Positions 17,482 through 27,243 of a stretch of 64,000 nucleotides of DNA are shown in pieces. Position numbers and translations under genes: made by a program. Numbering within the stretch: the first letter of the stretch is position 1; each line of letters begins with the position of its first letter. The notes beneath the pieces were generated by a model. That model worked only from the letters and a program-made list of their open reading frames with translations. It had not been told where the DNA came from and did no database searches. The stretch covers positions 35,038 to 99,037 of the forward strand of contig JALFLB010000012.1 in assembly GCA_022775045.1 (NCBI GenBank). The letters are read 5' to 3'. The DNA is from Agathobacter sp. (GTDB taxonomy: Bacteria > Bacillota > Clostridia > Lachnospirales > Lachnospiraceae).

Positions 17482-18813
17482 TTGGAGGAGACATTGATCA
17501 AGCGGATTATGCCCAATAGTCTTGAGGCGGAACAGTCGGTTGTCGGTTCCATGATTATGGATAAGGAAGCCATTGTTACAGCGATGGAGATCCTTTTAAA
17601 AGAGGATTTCTATCATCAGCAGTACGGAATTCTTTTTGACGCCATGGTGGAACTTTACAGTGAGGGGCAGCCGGTGGATCTGGTCACGCTGCAGAACAGG
17701 CTCAAGGAGAAGGATGTGCCGAGCGAGGTTTCCAGTCTCGAGTATGTTGCGGACTTAATGCGGGCGGTGCCGACATCTGCGAATATCAAGTATTATTGTA
17801 ATATTGTAAAAGAGAATGCCATGAAGCGGAAACTGATCCGTGTCATGGAGGAGATAGAGAATGAGTGCTATGCGGGAAAGGAATCCTTAGAGAGTGTTCT
17901 TGATAAGACCGAACATGATGTGTTTGCCCTGCTTTCGAGCAGAACAGGTGGAGATTATGTCCCGATTCGTCAGGTTGTTATGAATGCTCTTGAGAAAATC
18001 GAGAAAGCATCGCAGCAGTCCGGTACGGTCACGGGTATTCCAACCGGATTCATTGATCTTGATTATCGCACGGCAGGTCTGCAGCCATCCGATCTGATTT
18101 TGGTGGCGGCCAGACCTTCCATGGGTAAGACCGCTTTTGTTTTGAACATTGCACAGTATGTGGCGTTTCACGAGAATATGTGTACTGCCATCTTTTCTCT
18201 CGAAATGTCGAAGGAACAGCTGGTGAACCGACTGTTCTCTCTTGAATCAAGGGTGGATGCGCAGGCACTTCGTACCGGTAATCTTTCGGATGCCGACTGG
18301 GAAAAACTGGTGGAGGGAGCCGGAATCATTGGGGATTCCGAGCTGATTATCGACGACACCCCGGGTATCAGTATTTCTGAGATGCGCAGTAAGTGCAGAA
18401 AGTATAAATTGGAGCATGATTTAAAGCTTATCATTATTGACTACCTGCAGCTGATGTCTGGTTCCGGGCGCAGTTCGGATAGCCGTCAGCAGGAGATTTC
18501 TGATATTTCCCGTTCATTGAAAGCTCTTGCAAGAGAACTGAATGTTCCGGTTGTCGCGCTATCCCAGCTTTCCCGTGCAGTGGAACAAAGGCCGGATCAC
18601 CGGCCGATGCTTTCCGATCTTCGAGAATCCGGAGCCATCGAGCAGGATGCCGATGTGGTCATGTTTATTTACCGTGATGATTACTACAATAAAGATACAG
18701 AGCTAAAGGGAATTTCCGAGATTATCATTGCAAAACAGCGTAATGGTCCGATTGGAACCGTTAATCTGGCTTGGCTGCCTGAATATACGAAGTTTGCAAA
18801 TCTTGAGAGATAA
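17482..18813 (+). CDS. dnaB: Replicative DNA helicase DnaB (DnaC in Bacillus)
   Basis: The 443-residue hexameric helicase unwinds DNA at the replication fork. The N-terminal domain begins PNSLEAEQSVVGSMIMD. The RecA-like domain has Walker A ARPSMGKTAFVLNIA near residue 210, Walker B LIIIDYLQLMSG near 317 and DLRESGAIEQDADVVMFIYR near 375. The start codon is TTG at 17482, supported by an ATAGGAGGA site. No intein or insertion is visible. Confidence 0.96.
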   Translation: MEETLIKRIMPNSLEAEQSVVGSMIMDKEAIVTAMEILLKEDFYHQQYGILFDAMVELYSEGQPVDLVTLQNRLKEKDVPSEVSSLEYVADLMRAVPTSANIKYYCNIVKENAMKRKLIRVMEEIENECYAGKESLESVLDKTEHDVFALLSSRTGGDYVPIRQVVMNALEKIEKASQQSGTVTGIPTGFIDLDYRTAGLQPSDLILVAARPSMGKTAFVLNIAQYVAFHENMCTAIFSLEMSKEQLVNRLFSLESRVDAQALRTGNLSDADWEKLVEGAGIIGDSELIIDDTPGISISEMRSKCRKYKLEHDLKLIIIDYLQLMSGSGRSSDSRQQEISDISRSLKALARELNVPVVALSQLSRAVEQRPDHRPMLSDLRESGAIEQDADVVMFIYRDDYYNKDTELKGISEIIIAKQRNGPIGTVNLAWLPEYTKFANLER

Positions 18814-18837
18814 AAATACATAGAGGAGAGAAAGAAA

Positions 18838-19341
18838 ATGTCATTCTTTGATGAAGTGGGCAAAAAAATTACAGATGTAAGTCAGGAAACTATCCAGAAG
18901 ACAAAAAACATGGCAGATACTGCGAAAATGAATTCTGCGATTGCGGAAGAAGAGCAGAAAATTAAGCTTGCCAGTGAACAGATTGGAAGAATTTATGTTC
19001 AGAAGTACAGGGAGAATCCGGAGCCGGAATTTGCAGATTATGTTAAACAGGTGATTATTGCGGAGCAGAAGATTGCGGAGCTGAAACATACGATCCAGGA
19101 GTTGAAAGGGATGGTATCATGTCCGCAGTGCAGGGCAATGGTGGATAAAGAAGCAATGTTCTGTCCGTTATGCGGCAGTGCAATGCCAAAGAAAGTGCAG
19201 CCGGTGGTTACATCATATTGTACATCTTGTGGAGCGGCAATTGTCGCGGGCCAGAAATTCTGCGTGTCCTGCGGAACCCCGGTAAACACAGGAGAGATGC
19301 AGCAGTCAGAAGGTCGTGAGGCATCGGAGACAGAAGCATAA
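18838..19341 (+). CDS. Double zinc-ribbon coiled-coil protein
   Basis: The 167-residue soluble protein has an N-terminal helical or coiled-coil region (about 1-90: EEQKIKLASEQIGRIYVQKY, IIAEQKIAELKHTIQELKG) and two zinc ribbons, CPQC...CPLCG near residues 98-120 and CTSCG...CVSCG near 130-150. The function is unknown. The start has a GAGGAGAG site 24 bases after dnaB. It is the first of several zinc-ribbon proteins in this run, so a shared role in one envelope system is likely. Confidence 0.85.
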   Translation: MSFFDEVGKKITDVSQETIQKTKNMADTAKMNSAIAEEEQKIKLASEQIGRIYVQKYRENPEPEFADYVKQVIIAEQKIAELKHTIQELKGMVSCPQCRAMVDKEAMFCPLCGSAMPKKVQPVVTSYCTSCGAAIVAGQKFCVSCGTPVNTGEMQQSEGREASETEA

Positions 19342-19375
19342 GATAGCGGATAGGAGTCCGGAGAGGAGGAGGAAA

Positions 19376-20782
19376 ATGTTTTGTTCAAAGTGTGGAAGTT
19401 CGATTCAGGATGGACATAAGTTTTGTATGAATTGTGGAGCCCCAGTGTCTCAGGTGGAAAAGCCACAGACACAGAGTACAATGCAGGAGATGAAAAAGCA
19501 GCCCCAGAGTGCACCCCGGGAGGTGAAATCACAGAAAAAGGGGAAAAAGAAAGCGGTAACTGTTGTATTGATCGTTGTTGCAGCATTACTTGTTATTATG
19601 GTGGCATTGCTCCTTGTTAAAATATTTGTTTTGGATGGGAAGCAGGATAGCGATTCCGATTCCGTCTGGTCAAATATTGAAGATGACAGCAGCGAGGGAA
19701 AGTCAACAGTATCGGACGAAGAGATTTCGAGCTTGCTGGGAGATACCCTGAATGGGGTCTTAGAAGAGAAAGGGAATATTACAGAGCTTGAGAGGGAGTT
19801 GCGTTATGCAAGAGATGTGCAGGATGCAGAAGGCGTCACAGGTGCATTGATTCAGGATATCAGTGGAGATGGCGTCGAGGATCTTGTTGTGGCTTATGCG
19901 GAGGAGAACTGCCTGTATGCGGACGTATATACCGTTGAAGAGGGTGAAGTGGTTCAGAAGGGAGATCATCTTCTTGGAGCCGGGTATTTTGCAGACACAA
20001 CGGGTAATATGGCACTTGGTGGGGTCTACCTCAAAGAGACAGCGGATGGATGGGTACTCACCGCGGATTCATGGCTGGTTGCAAATCTGTTTGCAGATGG
20101 TGTCGTGCGTGATGTAAAGGCAGTGTTGTGCAAAGAGCATTCTTATGATAAAGCAGCAGACTTTACTTATGCGGGTTCTGCACCGGAGGAAACGGAAATC
20201 CAGGATGGAAAAGCTGCGGCAGAAAGTATCGGCATGACAAATATTCAGGATCCGCTGGCAGGTCCATTTTTTATAACAGATCAAAATGTAACAGCAATCT
20301 GCGTGTTTCATGATGAAGTAGAACCAATTTCAGGGAATGCGTTGGAACAGATTGGTGTTGGAGATACATTCGGAACATTCTATTCGGCTGCTGTAACAGA
20401 TGAGAATTACAAAGCAGATGCGGCAGCGTTTTCGGCTCTTATAATAGAATATCAGAAGTTTGAAATAGAATATCAGAAAAAGAGTGAAGAGCTTTCGCTG
20501 GAAGATTCCGGCTATATTCTTCCACAGAGTGCAGACAGAAAGCTGACGGCGGAGGATCTTAAAGATATCAAGGATGATAAGTGGCTGTTAAAGGTAGCGC
20601 GTAACGAGATTTTTGCACGGTACGGCAGAAAGTTTCAGGATGAAAAGCTGCAGGAATATTTTAACGAGAAAGACTGGTATGAGCCAATTTACGAACCGGA
20701 TGAATTTGATGAATCCATGGTATCAGACCTTGAGATGAGCAACGCAAAGTTTATCAAAGACTACGAGGATAAATTGAAGTAA
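19376..20782 (+). CDS. Zinc-ribbon, single-pass membrane protein with YARHG domain
   Basis: About 468 residues starting MFCSKCGSSIQDGHKFCMNCGA, a cytoplasmic zinc ribbon. A single membrane helix follows near residues 62-84 (VTVVLIVVAALLVIMVALLLV), then a large acidic exterior part. The C-terminus (about 415-450) is a YARHG-type domain with ARNEIFARYGRKFQDEKLQEYF. The ATG at 19376 follows GAGAGGAGGAGG; an upstream in-frame ATG is inside the preceding gene and lacks such a site. The function is unknown. It probably senses or binds something at the cell surface. Confidence 0.87.
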   Translation: MFCSKCGSSIQDGHKFCMNCGAPVSQVEKPQTQSTMQEMKKQPQSAPREVKSQKKGKKKAVTVVLIVVAALLVIMVALLLVKIFVLDGKQDSDSDSVWSNIEDDSSEGKSTVSDEEISSLLGDTLNGVLEEKGNITELERELRYARDVQDAEGVTGALIQDISGDGVEDLVVAYAEENCLYADVYTVEEGEVVQKGDHLLGAGYFADTTGNMALGGVYLKETADGWVLTADSWLVANLFADGVVRDVKAVLCKEHSYDKAADFTYAGSAPEETEIQDGKAAAESIGMTNIQDPLAGPFFITDQNVTAICVFHDEVEPISGNALEQIGVGDTFGTFYSAAVTDENYKADAAAFSALIIEYQKFEIEYQKKSEELSLEDSGYILPQSADRKLTAEDLKDIKDDKWLLKVARNEIFARYGRKFQDEKLQEYFNEKDWYEPIYEPDEFDESMVSDLEMSNAKFIKDYEDKLK

Positions 20783-20830
20783 ATAATGGTTATCAATACC
20801 GTATGATATACGAAAGAGAGGAAATGCGTT

Positions 20831-22915
20831 ATGAAATGTCCAAAATGTGGAGTAGAACTGGCTGCGGGTGCAAAATTCTGTGGCGCATGTGGAAGTAAGG
20901 TCGAGGAGCAGACTCCGGTTCAGGAAATGCCGACTCAGGAAATGCCGACTCAGGAGATCCCGATACAGCCGCAGGCAGATTGGAGTCAGGAACAAGATCC
21001 GGCTCCGAAGAAAAATCATGCAAAACTGATCGGTGTGATTGCAGTTGCGGCAGTGGTGGCACTAGTCGCCATTGGTGGGTTTCTGGTTTTTCACAGTCTG
21101 AAGCCGGATACGGAGAAGCAGTTGGTCTATGTCAAAGATGGGGTGCTGTATTATACAGGCAATATGGATAAAGAGAAGGATCCGCTTGAGATTTATGACG
21201 GACATGAAGATTACTGTGACTATGATGTAGAATTGTCCAAAGACCAGCGGTATCTGTTTTTTATTTGTGAGGAGGACAGCAGCGAGCGCTTGTATCGTGT
21301 AAAGCTTCAGAAGCTGACGGCCAATGAGGATAAGAATGATAAGTATATTGAAGAAGTTGATTCTCACGTGACCGGATATAAGGCAGTTGGATCAGGAAAG
21401 GCACTGTATTACAGGGATAGTAATGATTTGTACTATTATGATGGGAAGGAAACCACGGATATTGACGGGGATGTGATTTCCAATTTCCGCTCCGGAGATA
21501 TTGTTTACTATCTGAAGTCCGAAGGAGATCCAGAAGATATGCTTTGTTACTTTGATCTTGGAAGCAGGAAAGTGACAGAGATTGATGATTGTACGAATGT
21601 CATTGATTACAATAAGGATGAGGTTCTTTATGTGCAGGGCGAAGATCAGGATTATGATCTGTATTTAGCCAAAATCGGTAAAAAGCCGGTAAAACTTGCT
21701 GAGGGAATCAGTGAGGTTGACAGCGCAGATCTTGAATCGGGAGTTATCTATTATCTGAGAAAAGTGGAAACTGAAAAATCTTACTATGACTATGTTGAAG
21801 ATCCATATGCTCAGGAGGATGCAAAAGCAGCGGAACCTGATGTGAAAGATTTCCTGACGGCTTCTTCTGCGAAAAAAGCATTGGATGAGTATGTCTATGA
21901 AGCATATAAAGAGTATCGGGACGAGTTCTACGATTATTATTGTATTTATAGTGATGAATATGGTATGTATGTGTACTATGATTATGACTATGATAATGGA
22001 AAAGAAAACTATTATCTGATTGACACGGACAAAGACAAGTGGAACAAACTTGATTATGAAGGGTACCAGGAAGCATACGAGGCATATGAGAAAGTTGGCG
22101 AACGAATCCAGCTCCGTGAGGATTTAAAAGAGCAGACCTTCGATGCTGTTTCTTATGATCTGTGTTGCTATACGGCAAAGGGTGGCGAAAAGGATGTGGT
22201 ATCTGCGGTCGTTAACACCTATACAGATGCGGAAAATCAGATTTGTCTGTATCAGAAAACCGATGAAGAGGATATTGCAAAAGTATGTTCCATTGATGAT
22301 CTCAGCTATGCAGGAGCATTGGAAAGTTATTTATACAATGAGGAAAGTGAGGCAGATCAACCATATTATGCAATGGTTGGCGGCAAGGAGCAGAAACTGG
22401 ATGATCATATTACAAGTTCCAGCTTTACAGTTTCTGATGATGGAAAAACAATTTTAATTCCATGTTACAGCGGTGATAGCAGCGAGCTTTATGCCTTTGA
22501 AAACAAATCCGGAGAATTGAAGAAAGTCGGCAAGGTTTGCAGCAATTATGGTTATGGATATTGGGATGGAGATGCATTTTATTACAGTACCGACGATGGT
22601 GATTACTGTGTTTACTCTAATGGAAAGTCCAAAACAATTCTGAAGGATGTGCAGAGTGTAATACGGCAGGAAAATGGTGTTTACACTGCTTATACGGATT
22701 ATAAGGACTATTCCGATAATAAGCTGAGTGTCTTCCATGAAAAAGATGAGACAACGGTTGACCGTGATGTTGAGTGTTATTGCTACATTAACGATACACG
22801 TATCGTATACCGGAAGCATGGAGATCTGTACGTATACCGTGGCGAAGATAAGAATCGTCGAATTGACCGTGATGTAAGTTCCTTCTGGTGCGATGGTGCA
22901 GAAGTATCATGGTAG
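20831..22915 (+). CDS. Zinc-ribbon, single-pass membrane protein with large Tyr/Asp-rich ectodomain
   Basis: The 694-residue protein starts MKCPKCGVELAAGAKFCGACGS (zinc ribbon). A Pro/Gln linker follows that includes a perfect 15-base tandem repeat at 20924-20953 (EMPTQ twice), then a membrane helix near residues 63-86 (LIGVIAVAAVVALVAIGGFLV). The remaining 600 residues are external, with many short YYxxxxDLYYYDGKE-like strands that suggest a beta-propeller similar to DUF5050-type domains. That fold is inferred from pattern only. Its stop overlaps the start of the ABC ATPase gene. Confidence 0.85.
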   Translation: MKCPKCGVELAAGAKFCGACGSKVEEQTPVQEMPTQEMPTQEIPIQPQADWSQEQDPAPKKNHAKLIGVIAVAAVVALVAIGGFLVFHSLKPDTEKQLVYVKDGVLYYTGNMDKEKDPLEIYDGHEDYCDYDVELSKDQRYLFFICEEDSSERLYRVKLQKLTANEDKNDKYIEEVDSHVTGYKAVGSGKALYYRDSNDLYYYDGKETTDIDGDVISNFRSGDIVYYLKSEGDPEDMLCYFDLGSRKVTEIDDCTNVIDYNKDEVLYVQGEDQDYDLYLAKIGKKPVKLAEGISEVDSADLESGVIYYLRKVETEKSYYDYVEDPYAQEDAKAAEPDVKDFLTASSAKKALDEYVYEAYKEYRDEFYDYYCIYSDEYGMYVYYDYDYDNGKENYYLIDTDKDKWNKLDYEGYQEAYEAYEKVGERIQLREDLKEQTFDAVSYDLCCYTAKGGEKDVVSAVVNTYTDAENQICLYQKTDEEDIAKVCSIDDLSYAGALESYLYNEESEADQPYYAMVGGKEQKLDDHITSSSFTVSDDGKTILIPCYSGDSSELYAFENKSGELKKVGKVCSNYGYGYWDGDAFYYSTDDGDYCVYSNGKSKTILKDVQSVIRQENGVYTAYTDYKDYSDNKLSVFHEKDETTVDRDVECYCYINDTRIVYRKHGDLYVYRGEDKNRRIDRDVSSFWCDGAEVSW

Positions 22916-23607
22916 AGAGAAAACCGGCAGTAGAGATGACCGGAATAGTCAGACAATATCGGAAAAAACAGGTGCTTCGGGATCTTTCATTTCAGGTGGA
23001 TTGTGGCAGCTGGATAGCGATTGTTGGAGAGAATGGCAGTGGAAAAACCACACTTTTGCAGATTTTGGCAGGTGCAAGTAAGCCGGATTCCGGAACAATC
23101 CGTTTTTTTGGAAATGATGCGGGGAAAGGTACGAAGGCCTTCCGAAAATACTGTGGCTATGTTCCGCAGGAGAATCCACTTTTGGAGGAATTGTCTGTAC
23201 TGGATAACCTGAAATTCTGGTGTATGGGAAAAAAGCAGAATTTAGACCGGGTGGTAGAGCAGTTTCATTTGAAGGAGCTGCTTCATACACCCGTCGAAAA
23301 GCTATCTGGTGGTATGAAGCGCCGGCTGTCGATTGCTTGTGCATTGTTAGAGCTGCCTCCGGTTCTCCTGCTGGATGAACCCACGACAGCTCTGGATATA
23401 TTTTACAGGGAAAGTATTCTGGACTGGCTTTCGGAATATCAGAAGGGAAACGGTACGGTCATTATGACATCCCACGAGGAAGAGGAAATCATAAGAGCGG
23501 ACCGGTGCCTTTTGATGAAGGAAGGGCGATTGATAGAACTTACCTGCAATAGAGAAGAACGAATGAACCAAATCAGGAGGGAATTTAAAAATGGAAATGA
23601 ACTTTGA
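22909..23607 (+). CDS. ABC exporter ATP-binding protein
   Basis: About 232 residues with Walker A GENGSGKTTLLQILAG near residue 37, signature LSGGMKRRLSIACALLE near 130, Walker B PVLLLDEPTTALD near 150 and the switch histidine in TVIMTSHEEEE near 190. It is an ABC-2-type (CcmA/drug export) ATPase. The ATG at 22909 overlaps the previous stop as ATGGTAG, giving translational coupling; a GTG at 22888 is also in frame. It overlaps the next gene by 17 bases. It likely works with the two ABC-2 permeases at 24985 and 26175. Confidence 0.88.
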   Translation: MVERKPAVEMTGIVRQYRKKQVLRDLSFQVDCGSWIAIVGENGSGKTTLLQILAGASKPDSGTIRFFGNDAGKGTKAFRKYCGYVPQENPLLEELSVLDNLKFWCMGKKQNLDRVVEQFHLKELLHTPVEKLSGGMKRRLSIACALLELPPVLLLDEPTTALDIFYRESILDWLSEYQKGNGTVIMTSHEEEEIIRADRCLLMKEGRLIELTCNREERMNQIRREFKNGNEL

Positions 23608-24985
23608 TCCAATGACCGGAGAACCAATTCAAAAAGAGCCGGTGCAGCAGCCACAGATGAACTTTGATCCGATGACCGGGCAGCCGATTCCGCAGGGAAT
23701 ACCGCAGCCACAGGCGAACTTTGATCCGATGACGGGACAGCCGGTTTCGGGTAAAGGCGGGAAAAAGAAAGGAAAGGTGATTGCGGCAGTCAGTATTGCA
23801 GCAGCAGTTGTTCTTGTAGGAGGAACTGTTTTTGCAGGCGTTAGGAGCGGTGCGTTTCTCGGGAAATCCGGGAAAGTAATGATGGCGATTGCCAAGACAG
23901 TGGCTGATTCAGGAGAACTCTCAGAGAATCTGGAAGGTCTTAGCCTGTTGGAGAGCGATTCTTATACCATGGATATGGATGTCAGTATCGATGGAGAAAG
24001 TATCGAGGCCTCGCTGAGTAGTACCAAATCCGGAAAACAGGTATCCGGAACCGCTCGGCTTGACGATATGCCAACCATTGAGTTCCTTGCAGGAATTGAT
24101 GATGAGGAGGTAAAAGCACAGATTCCGTTACTGGGCGATCAGGTATTTGTCTATAATTATCAGAAAGAGAAGACAGGGTATCTGGCAGATCAGCTGGATT
24201 CAGAAGACATTGAGGCAATTGATGAGCTGTGTAAGACCATTTATTCAGGAAAAGAGCAGACAGAGCAGTCAAAGGAACTTGCAAAAACCCTTGCCAGACA
24301 GTATAAGGAGCTGGAGTTTACATCTGTTACAAAAGAAACTTTTGAGGTTGATGGGAAGGATCGTACATGTAAAGGCTATCAGACCGCAATTACAGAAGAT
24401 TTTATGATGGATTTTTGTGATAATCTTGAGGATTATGCGGAGGAGACCGCAGGAGATGCTTTAAAAGAAGCGGGATATGATGCGGATCTGTTCGATGATC
24501 TGCGGGATGAATTTGAAGATATGCCGGACATGGATGTTACATTTTATATCTATAAAGGGAAGCTGGCATGTGTTGATCTGGAATGTGAAGGGGAAGATAT
24601 GCAGCTGGTCTTCCATGGCGGGAAGACGAGAACACAGAATATGGAGCTGATCGTTAATCGTGATACGCTGATGGAGCTTGAGGGCGAGACCAACGGAGAT
24701 ACGCAGGATTATCGTTTGTATGCAGCAGGCAGCCGAATTGGTGAACTGGAATACAATACGAAGACAGGAGAGTATGAGCTTTCCATTGCAGGTGAGATGG
24801 ATTTGGATGGAGTGCTGAAAACGGATCGTTCCGGTTTTCAGTTCAGCTGCAGCGGCACAGGAATGGACGTTTCTGTTGATGTGAAAAAGGGCGCCAAGCT
24901 GCAGAAGATTGAGGGAGATGAACTTGATATCGGAAATGCATCCGAAAGTGAACTGATGGATGCATTCTCTCAGTTATATTATTAA
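23591..24985 (+). CDS. NFDPMTGQP-repeat single-pass membrane protein
   Basis: The 464-residue protein starts with three copies of the motif NFDPMTG(E/Q)P at residues 4, 24 and 43, in a Pro/Gln-rich cytoplasmic tail. A basic patch (GKGGKKKGK) and one membrane helix (about 61-81) follow, then an acidic external domain of about 380 residues. The layout mirrors the zinc-ribbon proteins upstream, with the repeats replacing the ribbon. I do not recognise the ectodomain; its strand-rich pattern (MELEGETNGDTQDYRLYAAG, YELSIAGEMDLDG) suggests a lipocalin-like or beta-sandwich fold. Ribosome site is AGGAGGG; it overlaps both neighbours. Confidence 0.85.
   Translation: MEMNFDPMTGEPIQKEPVQQPQMNFDPMTGQPIPQGIPQPQANFDPMTGQPVSGKGGKKKGKVIAAVSIAAAVVLVGGTVFAGVRSGAFLGKSGKVMMAIAKTVADSGELSENLEGLSLLESDSYTMDMDVSIDGESIEASLSSTKSGKQVSGTARLDDMPTIEFLAGIDDEEVKAQIPLLGDQVFVYNYQKEKTGYLADQLDSEDIEAIDELCKTIYSGKEQTEQSKELAKTLARQYKELEFTSVTKETFEVDGKDRTCKGYQTAITEDFMMDFCDNLEDYAEETAGDALKEAGYDADLFDDLRDEFEDMPDMDVTFYIYKGKLACVDLECEGEDMQLVFHGGKTRTQNMELIVNRDTLMELEGETNGDTQDYRLYAAGSRIGELEYNTKTGEYELSIAGEMDLDGVLKTDRSGFQFSCSGTGMDVSVDVKKGAKLQKIEGDELDIGNASESELMDAFSQLYY
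23600..23746 (+). repeat. Three imperfect in-frame repeats encoding NFDPMTG(E/Q)P(I/V)
   Basis: The units begin at 23600, 23660 and 23717, so the spacing is 60 and 57 bases. The DNA of the units is similar but not identical (for example the third uses GACGGG where the second has GACCGG). This suggests the amino-acid motif is kept by selection and is not a recent slippage product. Confidence 0.8.
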
Positions 24986-26190
24986 TGGATATGTTTTTTC
25001 ACTATTGGAAAATGGAATTAAGGAGGGCTTTGGCAGTATTTGCCAAGTCCCTCCGTTATTTTGTAGTGGCAGTACTTGGATTTTGCGCAGCAGCGTATCT
25101 GTGCAGCAGCATCTTTGGGGAATCTGCTAAGCTGGAAAAAGCGGAAGTGGCAGTTGTCGTTCCGGAGGAGAAAAAAGAAGATTTAGAATTTTTGATTCAG
25201 CTGGTTTCCGCCATGCAGAGTGCAAAAAGTATATGCAGACTTTGCACAATGGAGCAGACGGAAGCGATGGAGAAGCTAGCCGGCGGAGAATTGTCGGCTG
25301 TTTTGGTTTTCCCGGAGCATTTTTACAGGGAAGTGGATGAACTGAGTAACACCTCCGTCCGACTCTACCTTTCGGAACAGGCATCTGTTAGCACACAGAC
25401 ATTTCAGGAACTTTTGGAAGATGGGATTTCCATGATCCGGACAACAGAGGCCGGTGTTCTGTCGATACTTTCACAGGCTGATGGGGAGAAGACCAGGGTT
25501 GTCCACTCTGAAGTTGGAAACACAGTTGCAATTCGCTACATGGAGGCGGCCTTTGACCGTGGGATTCTTTATCAGGATATGATCTGTTCGCCTTATGGAA
25601 ACTATGGACAGCAGCAATATTATTTTTCCTCAGGACTTCTTTTTGTGCTTCTCGTGATGGGCAGCAGCTTTGGACATCTTTACATCAAACGTGGCAGGGG
25701 AGTGGAGGAAAAGCTGCGTATTTATGGAATGAATGTGTATCGGGTATCATTGGCAAAAGTGCTTATCATGGCAAATGTACTGCTGTTGCCGGCGCTTCTT
25801 GGTGTGATTAGTGCCGCGGTAGTAACACATGTTATGGGGAATTCCTTTTTGTTTTGGGAGATTCGAATGATTCCGGGACTATTTTTCCTTTGCCTTGCCT
25901 TTGCGGTCTGGTATCATGTCATTTATATGCTGGCGGATCAGTCCATGACAGGGACACTTGTGCTTCTGGCGGTGGAGGTACTTGTTGTGCTTGGATCAGG
26001 GCTTCTCATTCCGGTTGACTATCTGCCGGAATTCATGCAGGTGGCAGGGAAGTATCTTCCCCTGTATCAATGGAATCAGTTCAGTCTGAATCTGTTGTTT
26101 GGATATGCGGATTTTTCCCAGTGGATGAAAATGGCCGGTTGGCTGACCGCCGGATGTGCGGCAGGAGTTTTGTTATGCAAAAAGGATTGA
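24985..26190 (+). CDS. ABC-2 type permease (first)
   Basis: The 401-residue protein has a first membrane helix near 22-42, an external domain of about 180 residues, then five or six closely packed helices (about 210-395). This is the ABC-2/YhgE-like layout. Start and previous stop share one base (TAATG). It overlaps the second permease gene by 16 bases. With the ATPase at 22909 it likely exports a lipid, peptide or wall component; the substrate is unknown. Confidence 0.83.
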   Translation: MDMFFHYWKMELRRALAVFAKSLRYFVVAVLGFCAAAYLCSSIFGESAKLEKAEVAVVVPEEKKEDLEFLIQLVSAMQSAKSICRLCTMEQTEAMEKLAGGELSAVLVFPEHFYREVDELSNTSVRLYLSEQASVSTQTFQELLEDGISMIRTTEAGVLSILSQADGEKTRVVHSEVGNTVAIRYMEAAFDRGILYQDMICSPYGNYGQQQYYFSSGLLFVLLVMGSSFGHLYIKRGRGVEEKLRIYGMNVYRVSLAKVLIMANVLLLPALLGVISAAVVTHVMGNSFLFWEIRMIPGLFFLCLAFAVWYHVIYMLADQSMTGTLVLLAVEVLVVLGSGLLIPVDYLPEFMQVAGKYLPLYQWNQFSLNLLFGYADFSQWMKMAGWLTAGCAAGVLLCKKD

Positions 26191-27200
26191 GCTGGTATGG
26201 GATTTTATTAAAAGAGAATCTGAAGAAAAGGACTACATGGCTTGCAGTATGCACAATGCTTCTTCTGTTGTATACAGTTTCAGGCATCTGTCTGCCGGCA
26301 AGCGACAACCTTACGGTAGGAATCTGTGCAGGAAAGAGTGAGACCGGGAGACAACTCATGGAGGAACTGCAAGGGGAATCGAGCTGGTACCGGTTTATTG
26401 AATATCCGGAGGAAGAGCGGCTGTACCGGGATGTGCAGTCAGGACAGCTGGAGTGCGCATTTGTGTTCAGTGATCAGTTGGATCAAAAACTGGAGACGGG
26501 GAAGCCGGATAATGGAGTTATGTACCTTTGCAGCCCCTACACGACCAAGGGAGAGGTTGCAAAAGAGACGGTTTTTGCTGCATTTTTCCGCCTGTACAGT
26601 GGATGTTTGCTGGAGGAAAGCGGGGAAGAAATTTTTGTACAACCGGATAAGGACCGGAAGAAAGAAATTCAAAAAAAGAATGAAAATTTTCTGGAGAGTG
26701 ATTTTTTTCGGATTGAACGGATTCTGGTAAATACAAAAGAGGAAACAGTTTCCCGGGACAGCGGCTGTTATCCAATTCAGGGGATATTCGGATTGTTTCT
26801 TTTGGGATTTATGTATTTTGCAAATGGCCGGATTTATGAGACGGGTGGGAAATGGGTGTCACGCTGCTTTTCAGGCAGTGAAAGCCTGCTTTTTTCCGTG
26901 ATGCAGATCCTTGCAGCGGTAACGCTTCCGGCACTTGCAGGGATTGCGCTGCTTCTGACGCTGCCGGCTTCCCGAGGTATGACCAGGGAACTGATTCGGC
27001 TTGTTAGCTTTGTGGCAGTCGGAAGTGTATGGACGGCTATCTGTGCAAAGCCGGTAAAAAGTGCGCAGGCGTTTGCTGCAAACGGATTCATATTGCTTTT
27101 GATGACTGTACTTATTTATCCTGTTTTCCAGGATATTACATTGTTTGTACCGGCAGCAGAGTATGTCCGGTATCTGACACCATTTTTCCTATGGATTTAA
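26175..27200 (+). CDS. ABC-2 type permease (second)
   Basis: About 341 residues from the ATG at 26175 ([20 protein letters not shown]), chosen because translation upstream of it would overlap far into the first permease. The layout is the same as the first permease: one N-terminal helix, a roughly 170-residue external domain, then several C-terminal helices with [18 protein letters not shown] near 215. It is strongly diverged from the first permease. The pair probably forms a heterodimeric exporter with the ATPase upstream. Confidence 0.8.
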   Translation: MQKGLSWYGILLKENLKKRTTWLAVCTMLLLLYTVSGICLPASDNLTVGICAGKSETGRQLMEELQGESSWYRFIEYPEEERLYRDVQSGQLECAFVFSDQLDQKLETGKPDNGVMYLCSPYTTKGEVAKETVFAAFFRLYSGCLLEESGEEIFVQPDKDRKKEIQKKNENFLESDFFRIERILVNTKEETVSRDSGCYPIQGIFGLFLLGFMYFANGRIYETGGKWVSRCFSGSESLLFSVMQILAAVTLPALAGIALLLTLPASRGMTRELIRLVSFVAVGSVWTAICAKPVKSAQAFAANGFILLLMTVLIYPVFQDITLFVPAAEYVRYLTPFFLWI

Positions 27201-27243
27201 AGATAATGAAATTAGTGGAAATGTTGAAGGAAGGAAGAATATA

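Noticed and set aside
19316..19375. Upstream start giving a 20-residue extension to the YARHG zinc-ribbon protein
   Set aside because: The extension lies inside the preceding gene, lacks a ribosome site and precedes the canonical MFCSKCG opening that has a strong GAGGAGG site.
21744..22178. His/Tyr-rich minus-strand frame over the large zinc-ribbon protein
   Set aside because: It is a mirror of the Asp/Tyr-rich codons of the sense gene and has no family features.
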